Source: an uncultured Clostridium sp.
GTDB lineage: Bacteria > Bacillota > Clostridia > Peptostreptococcales > Peptostreptococcaceae
NCBI GenBank assembly: GCA_900557165.1
Contig: USRS01000048.1
Location: 1-19,076, forward strand
Reading direction: 5' to 3'
DNA: 19,076 nucleotides
Below, piece by piece: positions 1 through 6,986 of this stretch; the stretch's first letter is position 1, and each line of letters opens with the position of its first letter. The notes beneath the pieces are model-generated. The model ran no database searches. It saw only the letters and a program-made list of their open reading frames with translations, and was not told the origin of the DNA. Position numbers and translations under genes: made by a program.

Positions 1-78
1 ACTATTGTAAACCCTATCGGGGTCGAGATTCAAATATAAATAAGTTAACAGAACGATAATCTTTAATAGGGGGAATTT
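1..78 (+). promoter_or_regulatory. 5' leader of the GH25 gene, truncated by the window edge
   Basis: Seen: a locally GC-richer stretch (about 11-27) can form a short ACCC/GGGT hairpin inside very AT-rich DNA, and a good ribosome binding site (AGGGGG, 68-73) precedes the ATG at 79. The promoter is not visible and must lie outside the window. The structured-looking patch may be the 3' part of a longer leader RNA, but I cannot assign it to a riboswitch class from this fragment. Confidence 0.3.
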
Positions 79-2241
79 ATGAAAAAAATAACACAATCTG
101 CTCTTGCTGTATCACTTTCTGCCACTATGCTTATTCAAAATATGGTGGTTATAAGTCATGCAGAAAAAATCAACGCAAATAAAATAGAAAAAAATTCTTC
201 TATTAGTAGTACTGAGCATTCTTTAGCTCAAGTTGATTCTGAAGCTATACCACATCGTAGTATGGGAGAAGATATCTCTACATATTCACTATCTAGTGAA
301 TTACCTGATTTAAAAACTAAATCTTTAATTAACTCCAATTCCATAGGATTTGGAAGTGTAACTGCAAATAGTCTAAATGTAAGAAGTGGCCCAGGTTCAT
401 CTTATTCAAGCCTTGGTTATTTAAGTAGAAATGCAAAAGTAGATATTTTAGCTAGAGAAAATAATTGGTATAAAATATCTGCAAACAATTTATCTGGATA
501 TGTATCAGCATCTTATATTAAATTAAGTGCCATAGAAAAAGGTATCGATGTTAGTAAATGGAATGGTGATATTAATTGGAACAAAGTAAAATCTGATGGT
601 ATTGACTATGTAATAATTAGAGGTGGTTTTGGAAATAGCAGTGTAGACCAAAAATTCAAATCTCATATTGAAGGAGCTAGTAAAGCTGGTTTAAAAATAG
701 GTATTTATTGGTTTAGTTATGCAACTTCTGTAGCAAAAGCTAAAGAAGAAGCTGCCAAATGTTTAGAAACTATTAAACCTTACAAAGATAAAATATCTTA
801 TCCAGTATTTTATGATTTTGAATATGCTAGTGTAGATTATGCAAAGAAAAACGGAATCAATATAACTAAAAATCTATCAACTAAAATGGCTGATGCATTT
901 TTAACAGATATAAAAAATGCAGGTTATATAACCGGTATATATACAAATAAAGATTTTAGTGATAAATATTTTGAGTCTGATTTATTATATGCTAATAATT
1001 TATGGATTGCACAATATAACCAAGAGTGCACATATAATAAACCTTATATGATGTGGCAATATACAGAAACAGGTACTATAAATGATATAGGTACATCATC
1101 AAATCCTGCATATTTTGATATGAACTACACATACTTAAAACCAACTAATGGTAGTATTGCTGAAAGTAAAATTGATTTATCTTCAGCTTCATCAAATAAC
1201 ATAGACGACGTAACATATACAGGAAATCCTATAGAACCAAATGTAGTACTTACTTTAGATAATAAAACTTTAAAATTAGACGAGGATTATACAATTACTT
1301 ATTCTAATAATACTTCTGTTGGAACAGGAGAAATTATAATAAATGGAATAAATAGATATACAGGTACAAAAACTATATCATTCAAAATAAACCCTCAAAC
1401 CATATCAAATGTTTCATTAAATAGTAAAACTATAAATTCTATTACTTTTTCATGGGATAAAATTGATAATATAACAGGATATGAAGTTTATAAGTACGAT
1501 GAATTTTCTAATACTTATACGCTTTTAGATACAATAAGTGATAATTCTATCAATACTTATACAGATAAAAATTTAACTTCTGCATCTACTTATAATTATG
1601 CTATAAGGGCATATAAAGTAATTGATAAAACTACTTACTATGGTAACTATTCAAATATATTTACTGATTCAACTAAAGTAAATAAAGTCACAAATCTTAA
1701 ATTAGATGTTAGAAATGCTACTTCCCTTCAAATATCATGGGATAAAGTAGACAATGTGGATGGGTATAGAATTTATAGATTAGATCCAAGTACAAATGTT
1801 TATACTTTAGTAGATACTATTTATGGTGAAAATATAACATCTTATACTCATGATAGTAGAGTTTCAGCTACAAGCTACTACTATAGAGTCAAGGCTTTTA
1901 AATACTTAAATGGTATGAATAGATATAGTGACTACTCTTCTACTTTAAAAGCAACTACTAAGCCTCTACAACCTGTAGTATCATTAAGTTCTACTAAAAC
2001 TAAATATATAAATTTAAGTTGGACAAAAATTAGTAAAAGAACTACAGGATACGAAATATATATGTCAACTTCTAAAAATGGAACTTATACCTTAGTTGGA
2101 ACAACAAGTAATAAAAGTTTTTCTAAAGGTAATTTAACTAAAGGTAAAACTTATTACTTCAAAGTTAGAGCTTATAGAAGTGTTGATAATACAAAAATTT
2201 ATAGTTCATACAGTACTGTAAAAAGTATAGTATGTAAATAA
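79..2241 (+). CDS. Secreted GH25 lysozyme (autolysin) with SH3b, Ig-like and three FN3 domains
   Basis: This is a predicted secreted peptidoglycan hydrolase (N-acetylmuramidase, glycoside hydrolase family 25). Residues 1-28 are a signal peptide (MKK, hydrophobic core, SHA-E cleavage region). A low-complexity linker follows to about 90, then a bacterial SH3 domain (about 92-149, with the NVRSGPGSSYS motif) that should bind cell wall. The GH25 catalytic domain spans about 153-353, opening with GIDVSKW (Asp157) and carrying the active-site FYDFEYA motif (Asp246, Glu248). Next come an Ig-like module of the YTGxxIxP...DYTxxYxNN type (about 376-437) and three fibronectin type III repeats (about 443-535, 537-628, 630-718). 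There is no LPxTG, CWB2 or choline-binding anchor, so retention would rely on SH3/Ig/FN3 contacts. At 720 residues it is much longer than single-domain GH25 enzymes because of the C-terminal repeats. The start is supported by AGGGGG six bases upstream. It stands alone; the next gene is on the opposite strand. Confidence 0.95.
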   Translation: MKKITQSALAVSLSATMLIQNMVVISHAEKINANKIEKNSSISSTEHSLAQVDSEAIPHRSMGEDISTYSLSSELPDLKTKSLINSNSIGFGSVTANSLNVRSGPGSSYSSLGYLSRNAKVDILARENNWYKISANNLSGYVSASYIKLSAIEKGIDVSKWNGDINWNKVKSDGIDYVIIRGGFGNSSVDQKFKSHIEGASKAGLKIGIYWFSYATSVAKAKEEAAKCLETIKPYKDKISYPVFYDFEYASVDYAKKNGINITKNLSTKMADAFLTDIKNAGYITGIYTNKDFSDKYFESDLLYANNLWIAQYNQECTYNKPYMMWQYTETGTINDIGTSSNPAYFDMNYTYLKPTNGSIAESKIDLSSASSNNIDDVTYTGNPIEPNVVLTLDNKTLKLDEDYTITYSNNTSVGTGEIIINGINRYTGTKTISFKINPQTISNVSLNSKTINSITFSWDKIDNITGYEVYKYDEFSNTYTLLDTISDNSINTYTDKNLTSASTYNYAIRAYKVIDKTTYYGNYSNIFTDSTKVNKVTNLKLDVRNATSLQISWDKVDNVDGYRIYRLDPSTNVYTLVDTIYGENITSYTHDSRVSATSYYYRVKAFKYLNGMNRYSDYSSTLKATTKPLQPVVSLSSTKTKYINLSWTKISKRTTGYEIYMSTSKNGTYTLVGTTSNKSFSKGNLTKGKTYYFKVRAYRSVDNTKIYSSYSTVKSIVCK

Positions 2242-2250
2242 AAAATTTAC

Positions 2251-2345
2251 TTCGTTCATGTCGCCAACGACTTCGTCCGTTGCTCAAGTTAATAAGTTGG
2301 AAATTATAAATTATCTACAGATAGAATACTTTATAATTTCCTTAC
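2251..2345. repeat. Dispersed hairpin repeat, copy A
   Basis: The stretch after the lysozyme stop has two nested inverted repeats: CAACG (2265-2269) with CGTTG (2278-2282), and a perfect 12-bp pair GGAAATTATAAA (2299-2310) with its complement (2330-2341). The 15-mer TCAAGTTAATAAGTT (2284-2298) recurs exactly in the region at 11341-11355, followed there too by an AT-rich hairpin of similar size. No T-run follows the hairpin, so it is not a canonical terminator, though it could protect or end the lysozyme transcript. Confidence 0.55.
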
Positions 2346-2397
2346 AATTAAAAAAATAAAAATACATACTTACTTTTAGATGTACTTTCATTTTTAT
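2346..2397 (-). terminator. Possible weak terminator for the 2402-2956 gene
   Basis: On the minus strand an imperfect AT-rich stem (AAAAAT...TACAT pairing with ATGTA...TTTTT, with a bulge) is followed by a T-rich run at 2351-2361. The pairing is poor in GC and bulged, so this is only a candidate. Confidence 0.3.
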
Positions 2398-2401
2398 AAA
2401 T

Positions 2402-2956
2402 TTAAATATATATTTTTATATTACAATATTGCATTAAAATAACCTCTGTTTTTTCATCTTTTTGACTCATAATCATGGTAATATCATATAAATTTTCACT
2501 TTTTTCATAGATAGCATAAGTTGATTTTATATAATTTTTAATATCTTTAATAATTTTTTCTGACGGTATACAAACTTGACAATTTTTATTATTCATTTGA
2601 CTCTCTACAGGGATTAGTTCTTGTAAATAAACAGGATATAATATACCTCCTGGCTTGAATAAGTTTTCATATTCAATAGTTGAAAATATTTTATCTTCAT
2701 TGGAATTGCTACTTATTTTTTTATTTTCTTTATAGGTATCAATTATTTTTATAGTACCTTTAAAATCACTTCTAACAGTTTCTCTTGTTGCTGTTTTCTC
2801 CTTATAATTCACCTCCATAGTAGTATTTGATGAAAAAGTATTTACTCTATTATCTTCATCATATTTAATTTCTTGGCCTGTAATTCCATATTCTACTTTT
2901 AATTTTTCTGATTTATTTATTTTTTCTATTAGATGATTTAATACATTATTATCCAT
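2402..2956 (-). CDS. Hypothetical protein, 184 aa, no recognised family
   Basis: I do not recognise this protein. The start at 2956 is chosen because GGAGGTGAT (2961-2969) sits just upstream; the in-frame ATG at 2992 has no ribosome binding site. The product is a soluble-looking, charged 184-residue protein with no signal peptide, lipobox or membrane segment. The first half is rich in Lys/Glu/Asn/Thr and predicted beta-strand (EVNYKEK, FKGTIKIIDTYK). The middle has a more conserved-looking FKPGGILYPVYLQELIPVES patch (about residues 99-118), and there are two Cys (NNKNCQVC). The C-terminus ends abruptly in a hydrophobic QYCNIKIYI, which could mean a shifted or shortened end. The pattern loosely recalls the cytosolic half of LolA-like or sporulation lipoprotein folds, but that is a guess. 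It is flanked by a surface hydrolase and an LRR protein, both on the other strand. Confidence 0.7.
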   Translation of the reverse strand: MDNNVLNHLIEKINKSEKLKVEYGITGQEIKYDEDNRVNTFSSNTTMEVNYKEKTATRETVRSDFKGTIKIIDTYKENKKISSNSNEDKIFSTIEYENLFKPGGILYPVYLQELIPVESQMNNKNCQVCIPSEKIIKDIKNYIKSTYAIYEKSENLYDITMIMSQKDEKTEVILMQYCNIKIYI

Positions 2957-3117
2957 ATAAATCACCTCCATTTTATATGGATATGTTTTCATTTATTTAC
3001 TATCTAAATATATTATAAACTAGTTATAATTATTACTAATTTTCTGTCTGCACTAAGATAATACTTATTAACAAAATATAATTATATTTCATATAAATAA
3101 CAAAGGAGGTGCGTAAA

Positions 3118-4662
3118 ATGACTAACCTAATCCCAGATATAAATCTAAAAACTGTTATCAATAATTACTTATCTAGAGATTATGAAAAAGATATAACCAA
3201 GTCTGATTTGGAAAGTATAAAAGGTTATATATACTCTGATATTTCATCTATGGGAAAATATATTTGTAGTATGGAAGGCCTTCAATATGCTACCAATATG
3301 ACTGAATTACTTATTGAAAACAATTTAATAACTAATATGAATCAACTCATTAACTTAAATAAATTAAATACATTATTTTTAAATAATAATTTAATTACTG
3401 TTGTTCCAGACTTGTCAAATATGACTAGTTTGACGTCTTTATTGCTTAACGGCAATGAAATTAAGGATATTTTGCCTATTGCCACTGGAAAAAACCTTAG
3501 ATTTATTAAAATTAATGAAAATAGAATCTGTGATTTATCTTCATTGTCTTCATTAAAGAACCTTCGTGAATTACGTGCTATGAACCAAGATATAGAAATT
3601 AACGATGTTATTGAATCATCAGATTTATATATATTAGATATTAGCTTTTTAAAAGATATTAATGGTAAAACACCAATTAATATAAATCCTAATAATCATG
3701 GAGAATACGACAAAGAAAAAAATGAAATCATTTGGGATAGTTCCTTAATTGTCTTTGAAAATCCTAGTTTTTCTTTTTCAACAGAAGATGGCTCTTTTTC
3801 GGGTATTGTTACAATTGAACTAACAGATATAAATCAAGTTATTTTTTTAGAAGATAAAAATTTACAAAGTGAAATAAAATCTTTATTGAATAAAACTAAT
3901 AATACTATTACTTTAAAAGATATGTTAAAACTTAGAGTACTAGATTTATCTAATAAAGATATAAAATCTTTAAAAGGTTTAGAATATGCCAGTAATTTAT
4001 ACACTCTAATACTTGACGGTACTTATGTCACTGACTTACAGTATGTACCTTCTTCTGTTAATTATATTTCTTCTAAAAACTTAAAGGAAGAAGTAAATAT
4101 ACCTGACGATAGATTAAAATCTCTTATAAATGTCATCCTTGGTAAAAATGACAAGTGTATACTTACTTTTAACGATATAAAAACTCTTACTGTATTAGAC
4201 GAATTTTCCAATCATATTAAATCCTTGGAAGGATTGCAGTATGCTGAAAACTTAAAAATTTTAAGTCTTTTAAATAATAAAATTTCTGATATAAATCCAA
4301 TCTGCGCTTTAAATAAATTAACATACTTAGATCTTAGTAATAATAATCTAAATGATTTATCTCCTCTATCTTCTTTTTATAAAAATATTTCTTATATTCA
4401 CGCTAATAACCAAAAAATTTATTTAACTAAGACTATGAAACCTCAAGATAATACCTTTAATTTATCCCTAGATTTTGTAAAAGATATTGATGGGAGTACT
4501 ATAAAAAATATTTTACCATCTCAAAATGGTATATATAATACTGAAAAAAATTATATAAGTTGGAATTTAAATTGTATACCTTGTGAAGTAAATTTTAATT
4601 TTTCTGGTATTAACAATATTTTTTCTGGAACTGTTTATATAAAAATTAAAATAGACGAATAA
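3118..4662 (+). CDS. Internalin-like leucine-rich-repeat protein, no signal peptide
   Basis: This is a 514-residue LRR protein, probably a protein-binding scaffold; its ligand is unknown. The start at 3118 follows AAAGGAGGTG (3102-3111); an upstream in-frame GTG lies inside that site and is rejected. The architecture is duplicated. An N-cap-like stretch (IPDINLKTVINNYL, about 5-20) leads into 22-residue internalin-type LRRs (about 56-155), then an Ig-like LRR-adjacent domain (about 170-240, with FLKDING and GIVTIEL). Two more cap-like units follow (NLQSEIKSLL near 256; IPDDRLKSLINVILGK near 335), each leading into IKSLKGLEYA / IKSLEGLQYA repeats. A second LRR block with LSNNNLNDLSPLSS and a second Ig-like domain (about 440-514, FVKDIDG, GTVYIKI) end the protein. 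There is no signal peptide, membrane segment or sorting signal, unlike secreted internalins. The gene converges on a lipoprotein gene and shares its terminator. Confidence 0.85.
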   Translation: MTNLIPDINLKTVINNYLSRDYEKDITKSDLESIKGYIYSDISSMGKYICSMEGLQYATNMTELLIENNLITNMNQLINLNKLNTLFLNNNLITVVPDLSNMTSLTSLLLNGNEIKDILPIATGKNLRFIKINENRICDLSSLSSLKNLRELRAMNQDIEINDVIESSDLYILDISFLKDINGKTPININPNNHGEYDKEKNEIIWDSSLIVFENPSFSFSTEDGSFSGIVTIELTDINQVIFLEDKNLQSEIKSLLNKTNNTITLKDMLKLRVLDLSNKDIKSLKGLEYASNLYTLILDGTYVTDLQYVPSSVNYISSKNLKEEVNIPDDRLKSLINVILGKNDKCILTFNDIKTLTVLDEFSNHIKSLEGLQYAENLKILSLLNNKISDINPICALNKLTYLDLSNNNLNDLSPLSSFYKNISYIHANNQKIYLTKTMKPQDNTFNLSLDFVKDIDGSTIKNILPSQNGIYNTEKNYISWNLNCIPCEVNFNFSGINNIFSGTVYIKIKIDE

Positions 4663-4692
4663 TAAAAATCAGTGATATCACTGGTTTTTATT
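4661..4692. terminator. Bidirectional terminator between the LRR and lipoprotein genes
   Basis: A hairpin has arms AAAAATCAGTG and CACTGGTTTTT (one G-T pair) and can extend to 4661-4692, with T-runs on both strands. It follows the LRR stop codon directly, and the stop codon of the convergent lipoprotein gene (4678-4680) lies inside the stem. Confidence 0.8.
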
Positions 4693-5367
4693 GTTCATTT
4701 TTCTTTTTCTTATAAAAATAAATATACCTATAATTATTAAAAATACTATTAATCCACCTATTATACATATATTAATTATATTTGGAGCTTTAAATTTAAT
4801 ATGTATATTCTCTAAGTTAGTTAAAGAATAATTCCAACTATATTCTATTCGTCCATCATTATTTTTAGATATATCCGTAGCATTTGATTCTAAGAATTTA
4901 AACGGTGTTACAACATGGAAATTCATATTAGCTGATTTACCTATAAAATTAATCATATTCAAATCCTTTTGCGTCATATTTCCAAATATAACATCATTTA
5001 CTTTTATAGTCATATCATAAGTATTAAATATTAAACCTTTTTCCTCAGATATGTTCATAAATTTATTATCTAGTATATCTTCATTATCTAATAAATTGCC
5101 ATCTTTTATATTTCCTAGTTTTTTTGTTATTAAATATCCACTTTGACTATCTTCACTTACTTTTTCAATTGTATCTACATGGTATTTTTCTTTTATTTTT
5201 AACAAATCTTCTTGAATTATATTATTTCCTAAATAATCATTAGTTAATAATTTTACAGATATAGTTTCATTACCTCTTTTATCTATATCTAGTGTAAAGT
5301 CTACATTTACACACCCTACTAATATTGTGCTAACACATATAATTAATAATGTTAATATATTTTTCAT
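4678..5367 (-). CDS. LppM-like lipoprotein with C-terminal membrane helix
   Basis: This is a 229-residue exported lipoprotein of unknown function. Residues 1-19 are a lipoprotein signal peptide with lipobox ILVGC (Cys19). The mature part opens with VNVDFTLDIDKRGNETISVKL, a pattern seen in the LppM/DUF3153-type domain (cysteine-proximal beta strand followed by a D-x-x-G turn). A second domain, rich in beta strands and Asn, runs to about 195. A single transmembrane helix follows (about 199-218, NICIIGGLIVFLIIIGIFIF) and then a positive tail RKRKMNNKNQ. The topology is therefore an extracellular domain tethered at both ends: N-terminal lipid and C-terminal helix with a cytoplasmic tail. The family call is by pattern and only moderately sure; the topology is clear. 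The start at 5367 follows AAAGGTGGTGG. It is a single gene convergent with the LRR gene. Confidence 0.85.
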   Translation of the reverse strand: MKNILTLLIICVSTILVGCVNVDFTLDIDKRGNETISVKLLTNDYLGNNIIQEDLLKIKEKYHVDTIEKVSEDSQSGYLITKKLGNIKDGNLLDNEDILDNKFMNISEEKGLIFNTYDMTIKVNDVIFGNMTQKDLNMINFIGKSANMNFHVVTPFKFLESNATDISKNNDGRIEYSWNYSLTNLENIHIKFKAPNIINICIIGGLIVFLIIIGIFIFIRKRKMNNKNQ

Positions 5368-5675
5368 ACTCCACCACCTTTATTTAAGTATATTATATCT
5401 TTTATAAAAAACATTAGCTACTTACTTATTTTTTTATAACTTTATAAATATATTTATACTCAATTATTTACTCATATATTATGTCGTAATTTATTTTAAT
5501 TTATTAAACAATATTATTTTTTTACTAAATTGTTAATCATATAGTAATACTGTGTATTTATTCCCGTCATATATCCAAGAAATATGTTGCACTATTTCCA
5601 TATATATACTACTCTATATGAAGTATTAAAAAACTTATACATAACATGTATACAATATAACTTTGGAGGTTAAAC
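5368..5675 (+). promoter_or_regulatory. Intergenic region with candidate rbs promoter and operator
   Basis: This roughly 300-base AT-rich gap separates the divergent lipoprotein gene from the rbs operon. I see no gene in it. Near its right end, TACAAT (5651-5656) is a good -10 candidate about 15 bases before the GGAGG site of rbsK (5664-5668), but no convincing -35 lies at the right distance. An inverted repeat TATACA (5636-5641) / TGTATA (5647-5652) overlaps the -10 and could be an operator. No clear catabolite-responsive element (TGNNANCGNTNNCA type) was found by eye. Confidence 0.4.
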
Positions 5676-6584
5676 ATGAAAAATATATGCGTTATAGGCA
5701 GTTTAAATATGGATTTAGTTGTTAATGTTGATACAATGCCAAAACCTGGACAAACTCTTTTAGGAGGAAACTTTAAAGAAGTCCCTGGTGGTAAAGGAGC
5801 AAATCAAGCCGTTGCCATAGCAAGGTTAGATGGTAGAGTTTCTATGATTGGTAAAGTTGGAAATGATAGTTTTGGTAAAACATTAGTTAAATCACTAAAT
5901 GATGATAATGTTAACACAGACTATATTCATGAAGCAGACTGTCCTACTGGTGTAGCATTTATAACTGTAGATAAAAATGCGCAAAATGCTATAGTTGTAG
6001 CTCCAGGAGCAAATTTTGAATTAACTAAAAATGATATAGATAAAAATATAGATTGCATAAAAAATAGTGATATTGTAGTTATCCAATTAGAAACTCCTTT
6101 AGAAACTGTTAAATATGCACTACAAGTTGCAAAAAATTTAAATAAATATACTATACTTAATCCTGCACCTGCAGTTAAGTTAGATGATGAAATAATAAAA
6201 AATGTTGATTTGCTAACTCCTAACGAAACTGAGTTAGAAATCTTAAGTGAAATGAAAATAGAAAATGAAGATGATATAAGTAAAGCAACAAATAAAATGA
6301 TTGAAAAAGGTGTTAAAGAATTAATAGTTACCCTTGGTTCAAAAGGTAGCTTATATATAAATAAAGAAAAATCATTCTTTAAATCAGCTTACAAAGTTGA
6401 TGCTATTGACACTACTGCAGCAGGGGATTCTTTTACAGGTGCCTTAGCAGTAGCTCTATCAAATAATAAGTCTATTGATGAAGCCATGGATTTTGCTTCT
6501 AAAGTAGGTGCTTTATCAGTTATGAAAGAAGGAGCTCAAAGTTCTCTTCCAACATTAAAGGATGTAGAAAGTTTTATAGTTTAA
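5676..6584 (+). CDS. rbsK: Ribokinase
   Basis: This is a cytoplasmic PfkB-family sugar kinase that converts D-ribose plus ATP to ribose 5-phosphate, feeding the pentose phosphate pathway. It is 302 residues, close to the family's usual length of about 300-310. The N-terminus shows the substrate-binding start (IGSLNMDLV, residues 7-15) and the first PfkB signature around PGGKGANQAVAIARL (37-51). The second PfkB signature is DTTAAGDSFTGALAVAL (245-261), with the anion hole and catalytic base Asp251. NPAP (162-165) and TPNETE (181-186) match the nucleotide-side motifs of ribokinases. TTTGGAGG precedes the start at the right spacing. It is the first gene of the rbs operon; rbsD begins 12 bases after its stop. 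The regulator rbsR that often precedes rbsK is absent here. Confidence 0.95.
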   Translation: MKNICVIGSLNMDLVVNVDTMPKPGQTLLGGNFKEVPGGKGANQAVAIARLDGRVSMIGKVGNDSFGKTLVKSLNDDNVNTDYIHEADCPTGVAFITVDKNAQNAIVVAPGANFELTKNDIDKNIDCIKNSDIVVIQLETPLETVKYALQVAKNLNKYTILNPAPAVKLDDEIIKNVDLLTPNETELEILSEMKIENEDDISKATNKMIEKGVKELIVTLGSKGSLYINKEKSFFKSAYKVDAIDTTAAGDSFTGALAVALSNNKSIDEAMDFASKVGALSVMKEGAQSSLPTLKDVESFIV

Positions 6585-6596
6585 TTGGAGGTAATT

Positions 6597-6986
6597 ATGA
6601 AAAAGACAAAAATGATAAATAGCGAATTATCTTATGTAATAAGTCAGATGGGGCACACTAATTCTTTAACAATTGGAGATTGTGGTTTACCTATTCCAAA
6701 TGAAACTAAAAGAATAGATTTAGCTTTAACTCATAATGTACCAACATTTATTCAAACTTTAGATGTTGTCTTAGAAGAATTACGTGTAGAAGAAGCAATT
6801 ATAGCCTCTGAGATAAAAGAAAAAAATCCACAAGTTTATGAAGCTATAAAGAAAAGAATTGCAAATTTAATTGAAGTTAGCCATGAGGAATTTAAAGTTT
6901 TAACTAAAGACTCTAAAGCAGTTGTAAGAACTGGTGAATATAGTCCTTATGCAAATATAATATTAAAATCGGGAGTAGTATTTTAA
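6597..6986 (+). CDS. rbsD: D-ribose pyranase
   Basis: This enzyme interconverts beta-D-ribopyranose and beta-D-ribofuranose, supplying the form used by ribokinase. In relatives it acts as a cytoplasmic ring-shaped oligomer. It is 129 residues, close to the B. subtilis RbsD length. Diagnostic motifs are ISQMGHTNSLTIGDCGLPIP (15-34), containing His20 and Asp28 as the expected catalytic and binding residues, and RTGEYSPYANIIL near the C-terminus (111-123). The ATG at 6597 is chosen over an in-frame TTG at 6585 because TTGGAGGT (6585-6592) is itself the ribosome binding site. The stop codon overlaps the rbsA start by one base (TAATG), so the two are translationally coupled. Confidence 0.95.
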   Translation: MKKTKMINSELSYVISQMGHTNSLTIGDCGLPIPNETKRIDLALTHNVPTFIQTLDVVLEELRVEEAIIASEIKEKNPQVYEAIKKRIANLIEVSHEEFKVLTKDSKAVVRTGEYSPYANIILKSGVVF

